Below are positions 41,065 to 48,368 of a DNA stretch of 64,000 nucleotides, one piece after another (within the stretch, counting starts at the first letter, position 1; every line of letters starts with the position of its first letter). The stretch is from Rubrivivax sp. (lineage in GTDB: Bacteria > Pseudomonadota > Gammaproteobacteria > Burkholderiales > Burkholderiaceae_C), in contig JADCGP010000003.1 in NCBI GenBank assembly GCA_020248915.1, forward strand, positions 310,001-374,000, read 5' to 3'. Made by a program: the position numbers and the translations under genes. Below the pieces are notes generated by a model that saw nothing but the letters and a program-made list of their open reading frames with translations, did no database searches and had not been told where the DNA came from.

Positions 41065-41802
41065 ATGGACCAATTCCTGCACGCCGACTTCTGGATCGCC
41101 GTCGGCCAGATCATCATGATCGACATCCTGCTCGGCGGCGACAACGCGGTGGTCATCGCGCTGGCCTGCCGCAGGCTGCCCGACCGGCAGCGCAAGCTGG
41201 GCATCCTCTACGGCACCGCCGGCGCGATCCTGCTGCGCGTGATCCTGATCTTCTTCGCGCTGACGCTGCTCGCAGTGCCGTTCCTCAAGATCGTCGGCGG
41301 CCTGCTGCTGGTCTGGATCGGCGTCAAGCTGCTGCTGCCCGACAGCGACGAGGGGCACGGCGACCTGCAGGCGTCCGACAAGCTGTGGGGCGCAGTCAAG
41401 ACGGTGATCGTGGCCGACCTCGTGATGAGCCTGGACAACGTGATCGCCATCGCCGGCGCAGCCGAAAGCGCGGGGGGCGACCACAAGATGCCGCTCGTGG
41501 TCTTCGGCCTGCTGGTGTCGATCCCGATCATCGTGTGGGGCAGCCAGCTCGTCATCAAGCTGATGGACCGCTTCCCGGCGGTGATCACGGTGGGCGCGAT
41601 GCTGCTGGGCTGGATCGCCGGCACGATGGCGGTGTCCGACCCGGCCGTGATCCCCTACATGGCCACCCAGCCGGCCGCGCGGCCGGAGCTTCCGCCCGAG
41701 GTGCTGCCCGCGCTGCGCTACGGCGCCGGGATCTCCGGCGCACTGCTCGTGCTTGCGCTGGGGGTGATCCTCAAGCGCCGCGCGACGCCGTCCGCGCCCT
41801 GA
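41065..41802 (+). CDS. TerC-family membrane protein
   Basis: 245 aa with about seven transmembrane helices. TerC metal-binding motifs: LLGGDNAVVIALACRRLP and VMSLDNVIAIAGAAES. The family includes manganese exporters and proteins of tellurite resistance; members are also proposed to metalate exported enzymes. Stand-alone here, 33 bp before the kinase gene on the same strand, so co-transcription is possible. Specific metal unknown. Confidence 0.9.
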   Translation: MDQFLHADFWIAVGQIIMIDILLGGDNAVVIALACRRLPDRQRKLGILYGTAGAILLRVILIFFALTLLAVPFLKIVGGLLLVWIGVKLLLPDSDEGHGDLQASDKLWGAVKTVIVADLVMSLDNVIAIAGAAESAGGDHKMPLVVFGLLVSIPIIVWGSQLVIKLMDRFPAVITVGAMLLGWIAGTMAVSDPAVIPYMATQPAARPELPPEVLPALRYGAGISGALLVLALGVILKRRATPSAP

Positions 41803-41835
41803 GCGGGGAACCCCGGGGGCAGCCCGAGGCGGGTG

Positions 41836-42684
41836 ATGCGCCGTCTCCCAGGGGCCGGAGACCTGGTCGGAGGATGGCGCCTGCTGCGCCCGCTCGGGCG
41901 CGGCTCGACCGGACTGGTGCATCTTGCCCTGTCCCCCGACGGTCAGCGCACCGCGGCATTCAAGATCGTCGCACTGGCCGACACGGACGAAGCTGCGCGA
42001 CAGCGTTTCGAGCGCCAGGCGGCGGCGCTGCAGCAGCTGGAGCATCCGGACATCGTCGCCCTGTGGGCGGCGGGCATCGACGGGCCCTGCGCCTGGCTGG
42101 CCATGGAGCCGGTGCCCGGCCGCGACCTCGGGCGTTACACGCATCCGGCGCGGCTGCTGCCCGAGGCGCTCGTGGTGGCGGCGGGCGCCCGCATCGCCCG
42201 GGCGCTCGCGCACGCCCACCGGGCCGGCATCGTGCACCGCGACCTCAAGCCTGCAAACGTGCTCGTGCACTTGCCCAGCGGCACCCTGAAGGTGGCCGAT
42301 TTCGGTCTGGCCCGGCCGCAGGGCACCGACTCCACCCGCACGGGGGTGATTGCCGGCACCCCCTCCTACATGGCCCCGGAGCAGCTGACCGGCTCCGTGC
42401 CCGACCTGGCAGCCGACCTGTACGCGCTGGGCGTCACGCTGTTCGAGCTGCTGGCCGGACGGCGGCCGCACGACGGCGCGTCGCTCGGCGAACTGCTGCG
42501 CCGCGTGGCCACCGAGCCGCCGGCGTCGCTGGGCGCGCTGCGGCCGGATCTGCCCCAGGCCCTGGTGACGCTGATCGAGCGCCTGCTGGCGCGCGACCGA
42601 GCCCGACGCGGGCAGGACGGCGACGCCGTGGCGGCGGCGCTGGAGAAGATCCGCGCTGCGCTGCCGCCGGCCGGCTCGCGCTGA
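41836..42684 (+). CDS. Hanks-type serine/threonine protein kinase
   Basis: Cytoplasmic kinase of 282 aa, consisting of little more than the catalytic domain. Glycine loop LGRGSTGLV (20-28), catalytic Lys43 in [15 protein letters not shown] with Asp136, DFG at 155-157, activation segment with [16 protein letters not shown] (APE 180-182). It has no transmembrane sensor, unlike PknB-type receptor kinases. Next to PP2C and FHA genes, so it probably phosphorylates the FHA protein. Start ATG 41836 (a GTG one codon before is equally possible). Confidence 0.93.
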   Translation: MRRLPGAGDLVGGWRLLRPLGRGSTGLVHLALSPDGQRTAAFKIVALADTDEAARQRFERQAAALQQLEHPDIVALWAAGIDGPCAWLAMEPVPGRDLGRYTHPARLLPEALVVAAGARIARALAHAHRAGIVHRDLKPANVLVHLPSGTLKVADFGLARPQGTDSTRTGVIAGTPSYMAPEQLTGSVPDLAADLYALGVTLFELLAGRRPHDGASLGELLRRVATEPPASLGALRPDLPQALVTLIERLLARDRARRGQDGDAVAAALEKIRAALPPAGSR

Positions 42685-42845
42685 CGGCAGGGCGCGCCGG
42701 GCGTGCCGGAGCGCCGCGCGGCGGCGGACGGCCCGAAGTCACGGCCGGCCACCCGGCACGGGTTCGGGCGCCTGCAGAAGCCCGCCAGTTCCGAGGCACA
42801 ATGCCCCGACCCCCCGGATCCATCCCTCCCGCCTGCGCCGTGTCG

Positions 42846-43631
42846 ATGACGATCGAGCTTCACGCTGCCGTGGACCCCGGTCGCGCGCGCAGCAACAACG
42901 AGGACTCGGTGGCGACCGACGACGAGGTGGCGCTGGCCGTGCTGGCCGACGGCATGGGCGGCTACAACGCCGGCGAGGTCGCAAGCAACATGGCGACCAG
43001 CTTCGTGCGCAACGAGCTCGGCCGCTGGCTGCGCGAGGCCAGCACCCAGGCGAGCGATGCCGACGTGCGGCGCGCGATGGACATCTGCGTCGACAACGCC
43101 AACCGCGCGATCTTCAATTCCGCCAACTCCAACCCGCAGTACGCCGGGATGGGCACGACACTGGTCGTGGCCGTGTTCCGAGACGGCCGCTTGCTGCTCG
43201 GCCACGTCGGAGACTCGCGCTGCTACCGGATGCGGCAGGGGCGCCTGCAGCAGATCACGCGCGACCACTCGCTGCTGCAGGAGCAGATCGACGCCGGGCT
43301 GATCACGCCGGAGCAGGCGGCCTTCTCGGCCAACAAGAACCTGGTGACGCGCGCGGTCGGCGTCGAGGACACGGTGCTGCTGGAGACCCACCAGCACGAG
43401 GTGCAGGCCGGTGACCTCTACCTGCTGTGCAGCGACGGGCTGTCCGACATGGTCGACGAGGCCGGCATCGCCCAGCTGCTGCAGACTGCATCCGGCCTGC
43501 CCGGCTGCGCGCAGGCCTTGATCGACGCTGCCAATGACGCAGGGGGAAAGGATAATATCTCGGTGGTCCTGGCCCGGGCGGCGGGCGGCGCCGGGCCGCC
43601 CGCGCGGTCCTGGTGGCCGTTCCGGCGCTGA
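42846..43631 (+). CDS. PP2C-type serine/threonine phosphatase
   Basis: 261-aa metal-dependent phosphatase that should reverse the neighbouring kinase. PP2C motifs: NNEDS (Asp20), DGMGGYNAGEVAS (35-47), GHVGDSRCYRMRQGRL, CSDGLSDMVDEAGIAQ and GGKDNISVVLA. ATG 42846 is preferred; GTG two codons upstream or ATG at 42801 are alternatives. The kinase-phosphatase gap is 161 bp, phosphatase to FHA 87 bp, all on one strand. Confidence 0.93.
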   Translation: MTIELHAAVDPGRARSNNEDSVATDDEVALAVLADGMGGYNAGEVASNMATSFVRNELGRWLREASTQASDADVRRAMDICVDNANRAIFNSANSNPQYAGMGTTLVVAVFRDGRLLLGHVGDSRCYRMRQGRLQQITRDHSLLQEQIDAGLITPEQAAFSANKNLVTRAVGVEDTVLLETHQHEVQAGDLYLLCSDGLSDMVDEAGIAQLLQTASGLPGCAQALIDAANDAGGKDNISVVLARAAGGAGPPARSWWPFRR

Positions 43632-43718
43632 GGCAGCGCGGCCGGGGCATTCTGCAGGCGGAGCGGCGGCGGGTCGCGCCGCCGAAGACGGCGAGCATCG
43701 CCGCACTCGAGGGTACTC

Positions 43719-44399
43719 ATGGGCAAGCTGGTCGTTTCGCTCGACGGGGTGGTCATCAAGGAAGTCCAGATCACGAAGGACAAGACCACGCTCGGCCGGC
43801 GCCCCTACAACGACATCGTCATCGACAACCTCGCGGTGAGCGGCGAGCACGCCGTGCTGCAGATGGTCGGCGCCGACGTCTTCATCGAGGATCTCAACAG
43901 CACCAACGGCACCTACATCAACGGCAAGGCGATCAAGAAGCAACTGCTTGCCCACAACGACACCGTCGAGATCGGCAAGTACAAGATCAAGTACCTGGTC
44001 GACGAGTCGGGCGAGTACGAGAAGACGATGATCATGCGCCCGGGCGGCGCCGCGCCGCAGCCCGGCGCGGCAGGCGGCCCGCTGTCGGCCGGGGGTGGCT
44101 CCGGCTTCGGCGGCCTCGGCGCCCCGGCTGCCGCGCTGCCGACCGCGCTGATCAAGGTGCTCAATGGCGCGGCTGCCGGCCGCGAGGTCGCGCTGACCAA
44201 GGTGGTCACCACGGTCGGCAAGCCCGGCGTGCAGGTCGCCTCGATCACGAAGCGGCCCAACGGCTACGCACTGGCGCATGTCGAGGGCGCGCAGCGCCCG
44301 AGCATCAACGGCGTCGCGCTGGTCGGCGAGTCGGTGCCGCTGCGCAATGGCGACGTGATCGAGCTCGCCGGCACGCAGATGCAGTTCGTCTTCCGCTGA
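43719..44399 (+). CDS. Double FHA-domain protein
   Basis: 226 aa. First FHA domain (about 1-92) has the phosphopeptide-binding core TTLGRRPYNDIVID, SGEHAVLQM and NSTNGTYINGK. A Gly/Ala-rich linker (about 108-140) leads to a second, more divergent FHA-like domain (about 141-226; LIKVLNGAAAGREVALTKVV, ending GTQMQFVFR). A Thr in EYEKTMIMRPG (Thr103) just after the first domain is placed like the phospho-sites of other kinase-FHA pairs. It likely reads the signal of the kinase/phosphatase pair. Targets unknown. Confidence 0.93.
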   Translation: MGKLVVSLDGVVIKEVQITKDKTTLGRRPYNDIVIDNLAVSGEHAVLQMVGADVFIEDLNSTNGTYINGKAIKKQLLAHNDTVEIGKYKIKYLVDESGEYEKTMIMRPGGAAPQPGAAGGPLSAGGGSGFGGLGAPAAALPTALIKVLNGAAAGREVALTKVVTTVGKPGVQVASITKRPNGYALAHVEGAQRPSINGVALVGESVPLRNGDVIELAGTQMQFVFR

Positions 44400-44784
44400 C
44401 GCCCCGCGCCGGCCGCGGCCGGCGCGCTCAGGCGGGGGTCGGCCTGCGCGCCGCGGCGCGCGTCGGCCTGAGCGCCGCGGCGCGTTGCGCGGGACCGGGC
44501 AATGCGAGGGCATGCGGCCACCCGTCGCCGCTCGGGGCGTTCTGGGCCCGGCGAAACTCCAGGGGCCGCGCCGAACCCGTCATGGGCTGCCGCCGCAGCC
44601 TACCCATGGTCACCGCATCCCGCCGGGGGTCAGCTCGAGCCGCCGCAGGCGGCTTTTTTCACGTCGGTGCCGCCCGCGTGCCGACGGCGGCCGCAACCCG
44701 GGCATAGCTGCCTTGCCCCCGGCGCGGGCGCGGAGCACCATCCGGGGACCGCATTGCTGACGGCGCGCCCGCCCCTCCACCCGC
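44400..44784. other. Intergenic region with hairpins and a 23-bp tandem repeat
   Basis: 385 bp with no convincing gene. Contains a long inverted repeat 5 bp after the FHA stop (44405-44426), two near-identical 23-bp units GTCGGCCTGnGCGCCGCGGC... at 44438-44460 and 44462-44484 (one mismatch), and a textbook terminator at 44638-44659. The remainder before the phosphodiesterase gene is GC-rich. Confidence 0.6.
44638..44659 (+). terminator. Rho-independent terminator
   Basis: AGCCGCC/GGCGGCT perfect 7-bp stem with a GCA loop, running into six T residues (44654-44659). It is the clearest intrinsic terminator in the window and should end transcription from the kinase/FHA genes. Confidence 0.8.
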
Positions 44785-45564
44785 ATGCTCATCCGCGTCC
44801 TCGGCTGCTCCGGTTCGATCGCCGCCGGTTGCCGGACCACCTCGTTCCTGCTCGACGACGACGTGCTGATCGATGCCGGCACCGGCGTCGGCGACCTGAC
44901 GCTGCAGGAGATGGCGCGCGTCGACCACATCGTCCTCACGCACTCGCATCTCGACCACGTGCTGGCCATCGGCCTGCTGGCCGACAGCGTCACGCGGCTG
45001 CGTGCCGCGGCCTCCCGCCCGCCGGTCCAGGTGCGCGCGCTGCCGGCCACGCTGGCTGCGCTGAAGGCGCACGTGTTCAACGGCGTGATCTGGCCCGACT
45101 TCACGCGGCTGCCGAGTGCCGAGCAGCCGGTGCTGCAGCTCGTGCCCGTCGAGGTGGGCGAGGTCGTCGTCCTCGGTGCGCGCCGGCTCGAGGTGCTTCC
45201 CGCGGCGCACACCGTGCCGGCGGTCGGCTACGCGCTGCACGGGCGCGACGGCGCCTGGGTCTTCACCGGCGACACCGGCGTCAACCCGGCGCTGTGGCGC
45301 CGCCTCGGCGAGCTGCAGGTGGCGCACCTGGTGATCGAGACCGCGTTCCGCGACGACGAGCGCGAACTGGCCGCGCTCAGCGGCCACCTCTGCCCGGCGC
45401 AGCTCGGCACCGAGCTGGCGTGGCTGCGGGCGCCGTGCGACGTCTGCATCACGCACGTCAAGCCGGGCGAGCTGCAGGTCGTGATGCAGGAGGTGTCCGC
45501 GCTCGCCACCGGTCACCGCGTGCGGGCGCTGCACGGCGGCGACCGCTTCGAGCTGGCCGGGTGA
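44785..45564 (+). CDS. MBL-fold phosphodiesterase (class II cyclic-nucleotide type)
   Basis: 259 aa metallo-beta-lactamase-fold hydrolase. N-terminus MLIRVLGCSGSIAAGCRTTS, zinc motif HSHLDH (53-58), and later metal ligands in AAHTVPAVGYALH, FTGDTGVN and CITHVKPGELQ fit the CpdP-like 3',5'-cyclic-nucleotide phosphodiesterase family. It may degrade cAMP or another cyclic nucleotide. ATG 44785; no clear Shine-Dalgarno. Upstream of the pilin gene. Confidence 0.82.
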   Translation: MLIRVLGCSGSIAAGCRTTSFLLDDDVLIDAGTGVGDLTLQEMARVDHIVLTHSHLDHVLAIGLLADSVTRLRAAASRPPVQVRALPATLAALKAHVFNGVIWPDFTRLPSAEQPVLQLVPVEVGEVVVLGARRLEVLPAAHTVPAVGYALHGRDGAWVFTGDTGVNPALWRRLGELQVAHLVIETAFRDDERELAALSGHLCPAQLGTELAWLRAPCDVCITHVKPGELQVVMQEVSALATGHRVRALHGGDRFELAG

Positions 45565-45679
45565 CGATTCTGGTCGGGGGTGACGCTCCTCGTCACCTGC
45601 TGCCGCCCGGCCGGTGGGCGATGTGACCAGGATGGTCAGCGGCTGCGACGCAATTCACGTGAGGAAGTCGCAGCGGGGC

Positions 45680-45695
45680 TGGCACGGCGGGTGCA
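45680..45695 (+). promoter_or_regulatory. Sigma-54-type promoter of the pilin gene
   Basis: TGGCACGGCGGGTGCA has GG and GC separated by exactly 10 bp and matches TGGCAC-N5-TTGCA with one mismatch (first T of the -12 element). Transcription would start near 45706, giving a leader of about 37 nt. Pilins in this group are usually RpoN/PilR-dependent. Confidence 0.75.
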
Positions 45696-45742
45696 TGCAG
45701 GTCACGCGTGTTCAACCACACCCTTCAACAGGAGCTCCTCAC

Positions 45743-46243
45743 ATGAATCGTATCCAGCGCGGAATCCGCCGCGGCTTCACCCTGATCGAACTGATGATCG
45801 TCGTGGCCATCATCGGCGTGCTGGCCGCGGTGGCGCTGCCGGCCTACCAGGACTACACGGTAAAAGCCCGCGTGTCCGAAGTCGTCCTGGCGGCCTCGAC
45901 CTGCCGCACGGCGATCACGGAAGCCATCCAGACCTCCACCGCGCTGCCGGGCGCCAACGGCTGGGGCTGCGAGGCGACGGGCTCCGCCCCGAGCAAGTTC
46001 GTTCAGTCCATCGCGACGACCGCAGGTAGCGCAGGCAGCATCATCACGGTGACGTCGCAGAACCTCGGGTCCGGCGTCGCCGGCGCGATCCAGCTCGCGC
46101 CTTGCACCAATGCCGCTGCCGCCACCTTCGCCGCCTGCACGGCGCCCGCGGCCGGCGGAACGGTCGCGGTGTGGCTCTGCGGCCCGACGGCGACGAGCGG
46201 GCTCGCGCCCAAGTACCTGCCGGGCTCGTGCAAGACGACCTGA
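45743..46243 (+). CDS. pilA: Type IV major pilin
   Basis: Class IVa-type pilin of 166 aa. Short positively charged leader [11 protein letters not shown], cleaved by the prepilin peptidase before [20 protein letters not shown], with Glu at +5 of the mature protein. Conserved [16 protein letters not shown] helix, then a globular domain with several Cys, including a pair near the C-terminus (WLCGPT and GSC), and a C-terminal KTT. AGGAG at 45730-45734 precedes ATG 45743 by 8 bases. Followed by an O-antigen-ligase-like gene, so the pilin may be glycosylated. Confidence 0.94.
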   Translation: MNRIQRGIRRGFTLIELMIVVAIIGVLAAVALPAYQDYTVKARVSEVVLAASTCRTAITEAIQTSTALPGANGWGCEATGSAPSKFVQSIATTAGSAGSIITVTSQNLGSGVAGAIQLAPCTNAAAATFAACTAPAAGGTVAVWLCGPTATSGLAPKYLPGSCKTT

Positions 46244-46304
46244 CCCTGGACCCGGGCGACTGATCCAGCTGCCCGATCCCCAGCCCGCGGCTGCCCCTTT
46301 CTCT

Positions 46305-48035
46305 GTGTCAGGGGCGGCCGTGGGCTTTCCTGTTTCTGCCTGGCTGGCAGCCGCGGTCCCTGCCGCCTGGCTGCTGACGAACCACTACCTGCCGTGGCTT
46401 GCGGCCTGGCAGGACGGCGCGGCCGCCGCGCTCCTGTGCCTGGCGGCGCTGTGCTCGCGCCGGGTCGGACAGGTCGGACGGGTGGCGGGGCCCTGGCTCG
46501 CCGCTGTCGCGCTGGCCCTCGGATCCATCGCGCTGCAGTCCGCCGCCGGCCCCATCCTCTACGCCGGCGACGCCATCGTGGCGGCGTTCTACCTGCTGCT
46601 GTTCCTGGTGGCGCTCGCCCTCGGCGCGGCCCTGGGCGCGGCGGCACCGGCCGATCCCCCGCCGTCGGCCATCGCTGCTGCGGCTGCGCGCGCCCCGTGG
46701 CGCTTCGCGGAGGCCTGGGCCATCGGCGTCCTCGTCGCCGCGATCCTGTCGACCGCGGTCGCGCTGGTGCAGTGGACCGGCGTCTGGGGCCACGCGCTGC
46801 TGACGGTGGACATGCCGCCCGGCGGCAGGCCGTTTGCCAACGTCGCCCAGCCCAACCACTTCTGCACGATCGCCTTCCTCGGCCTGTGCGCGCTGGCGCT
46901 GCTGCACGAGCGCGGCCGCATCGGCCGCGGCACGCTGCTGGCGGCGGCGGCCTTCCTCGCCTGGGGCATGGCGATGACCGGGTCGCGCACCGGCTGGCTG
47001 CAGGTCGCGCTGCTCGTCGTTGCCGCGGCGTGGTTCGCGCGCCGGATGACGCTGCGAACGGGCCTCGGGACGGCCCTCGCGCTGGCCGCGCTGTACGGGG
47101 CGGCGGTGCTGCTGTGGCCCCATGCCGCGGGCCTGCTGGACCTCGGCCCCGCGCGTGAGTTCGCCGAGCAGCTTCAGCCCGGCACCCGGTGGGCGCAATG
47201 GACGATGATGCTCGACGCGATCGGCCGCCAGCCGTGGACGGGCTACGGCTGGCAGCAGGTGGGGCTCGCGCAGCAGGCGGTGGCGCTGGACCACCCGCCG
47301 GTGGGGGAGCACATCGAGCATGCCCACAACCTCGTGCTGGACCTGCTGGTCTGGGCCGGCGTGCCGGTGGGCGCGGCCATCCTGCTGGCGATCGGGCTGG
47401 CCGTCGCACGGGCCTGGCGGCGTGCCGTCGCGCCCGAGGCGGCCTGGCTGCTGATCGCTGCCGGCGGCTTCGGGGTGCATGCGATGCTCGAGTACCCGCA
47501 CGAGTACGCCTACTTCCTGATCCCGGTGGGCCTGGCGCTGGGCGCGGCGCACGCGCTCGAGCCGCAGCCGCGCGGCTGGCGCTGGCCGCGGCCGGCGCTG
47601 CCGCCCGTCGGCGGGCTGCTGGCGCTGGTGCTCGGCGTCATTGCCTACGATTACCTGCGCGCCGAGGCCAACCATAGGCAGCTGCGGTTCGAGTCGGCCC
47701 GCATCGGCGCGGATCGCATCGTGTCCAGTGCGCCTGACCTGCTGGTCCTCGACCAGCTGCAGGCCGTGCTCGCCTTCGCGCGCACCGAAGCGCGCCCCGG
47801 GATGACGGCCGAGGAGCTGCAGCGCATGCGCAAGGTGGCCGAGCGCTGGGGCTCCTCGCCGGTGCTGCTGCGCTACGCGCTGGCGGCCGGCCTCAACGGG
47901 CAGCCCGAGGTGGCCCGGCAGACGGCCGCCCGGCTGTGCCGGGTCCACGTCGCCGAGCGATGCGACGAGGGCCGCGCCGCCTGGTCGGCGCTGCAGCAGC
48001 GACATCCGCAGCTGCGCGGCATTCCCTGGCCTTGA
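46305..48035 (+). CDS. PglL/Wzy-type O-oligosaccharyltransferase (first copy)
   Basis: Polytopic inner-membrane protein, 576 aa from GTG 46305, with about 12 hydrophobic segments in the first 420 residues. O-antigen-ligase-type blocks: PFANVAQPNHFCTIAFLG, GMAMTGSRTGWLQVALL, MMLDAIGRQPWTGYGWQQVG and EHAHNLVLDLLVWAGVP (catalytic His region), then a soluble C-terminal helical domain ending RHPQLRGIPWP. Position right after the pilin suggests pilin O-glycosylation as in PglL/TfpO systems. The start is unclear: GTG 46305 or GTG 46320 are the best in-frame choices; no ATG is available before the first membrane segment. Confidence 0.82.
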   Translation: MSGAAVGFPVSAWLAAAVPAAWLLTNHYLPWLAAWQDGAAAALLCLAALCSRRVGQVGRVAGPWLAAVALALGSIALQSAAGPILYAGDAIVAAFYLLLFLVALALGAALGAAAPADPPPSAIAAAAARAPWRFAEAWAIGVLVAAILSTAVALVQWTGVWGHALLTVDMPPGGRPFANVAQPNHFCTIAFLGLCALALLHERGRIGRGTLLAAAAFLAWGMAMTGSRTGWLQVALLVVAAAWFARRMTLRTGLGTALALAALYGAAVLLWPHAAGLLDLGPAREFAEQLQPGTRWAQWTMMLDAIGRQPWTGYGWQQVGLAQQAVALDHPPVGEHIEHAHNLVLDLLVWAGVPVGAAILLAIGLAVARAWRRAVAPEAAWLLIAAGGFGVHAMLEYPHEYAYFLIPVGLALGAAHALEPQPRGWRWPRPALPPVGGLLALVLGVIAYDYLRAEANHRQLRFESARIGADRIVSSAPDLLVLDQLQAVLAFARTEARPGMTAEELQRMRKVAERWGSSPVLLRYALAAGLNGQPEVARQTAARLCRVHVAERCDEGRAAWSALQQRHPQLRGIPWP

Positions 48036-48368
48036 CGCGCGGCCGCCCGCGGCGGGCCGAACCGCGCCGACCGCCGTCGTGCCGGGCGTGCGTCGTCATC
48101 GCGGGCTTTGCGCGATCGCGGCGGGATGGCGGCGGGCTTGCGCCAGGGCGGCGGCCGTGAGCGGCCGTGAGCTGGTGCACCGGGCGTCCGCCGTGAGCGC
48201 CGTCCACGGGTGCTGCCGACGGGCTTCGGCCATGTGCGTCTGCCATGTGCGTCTGCCATGTGCGTCTGCCATGGGCATCGACCTGCGGCATCGGCCCCGG
48301 GGCCCACCCCGCGCGTCGGCCGCGTGCGCCCCCGGTCGGCGCACCGTTAGCATGGATGCGGCCCGCCG
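48036..48368. other. Repeat-bearing gap between two PglL-type genes
   Basis: 333 bp without a supported gene. The most notable part is a triple perfect 13-bp repeat at 48231-48269. The opposite-strand open frames here are Gln/Ser- or Arg-rich products of the repeats and are not supported. Confidence 0.55.
48231..48269. repeat. Three perfect 13-bp tandem repeats
   Basis: Unit CATGTGCGTCTGC three times with no spacer (48231-48243, 48244-48256, 48257-48269), followed by a partial CATG. Because 13 is not a multiple of three it is probably non-coding. Confidence 0.85.

Noticed and set aside
42366..44513. A long minus-strand frame opposite the PP2C and FHA genes
   Set aside because: It is antisense to two genes with complete motifs and has no motifs of its own.
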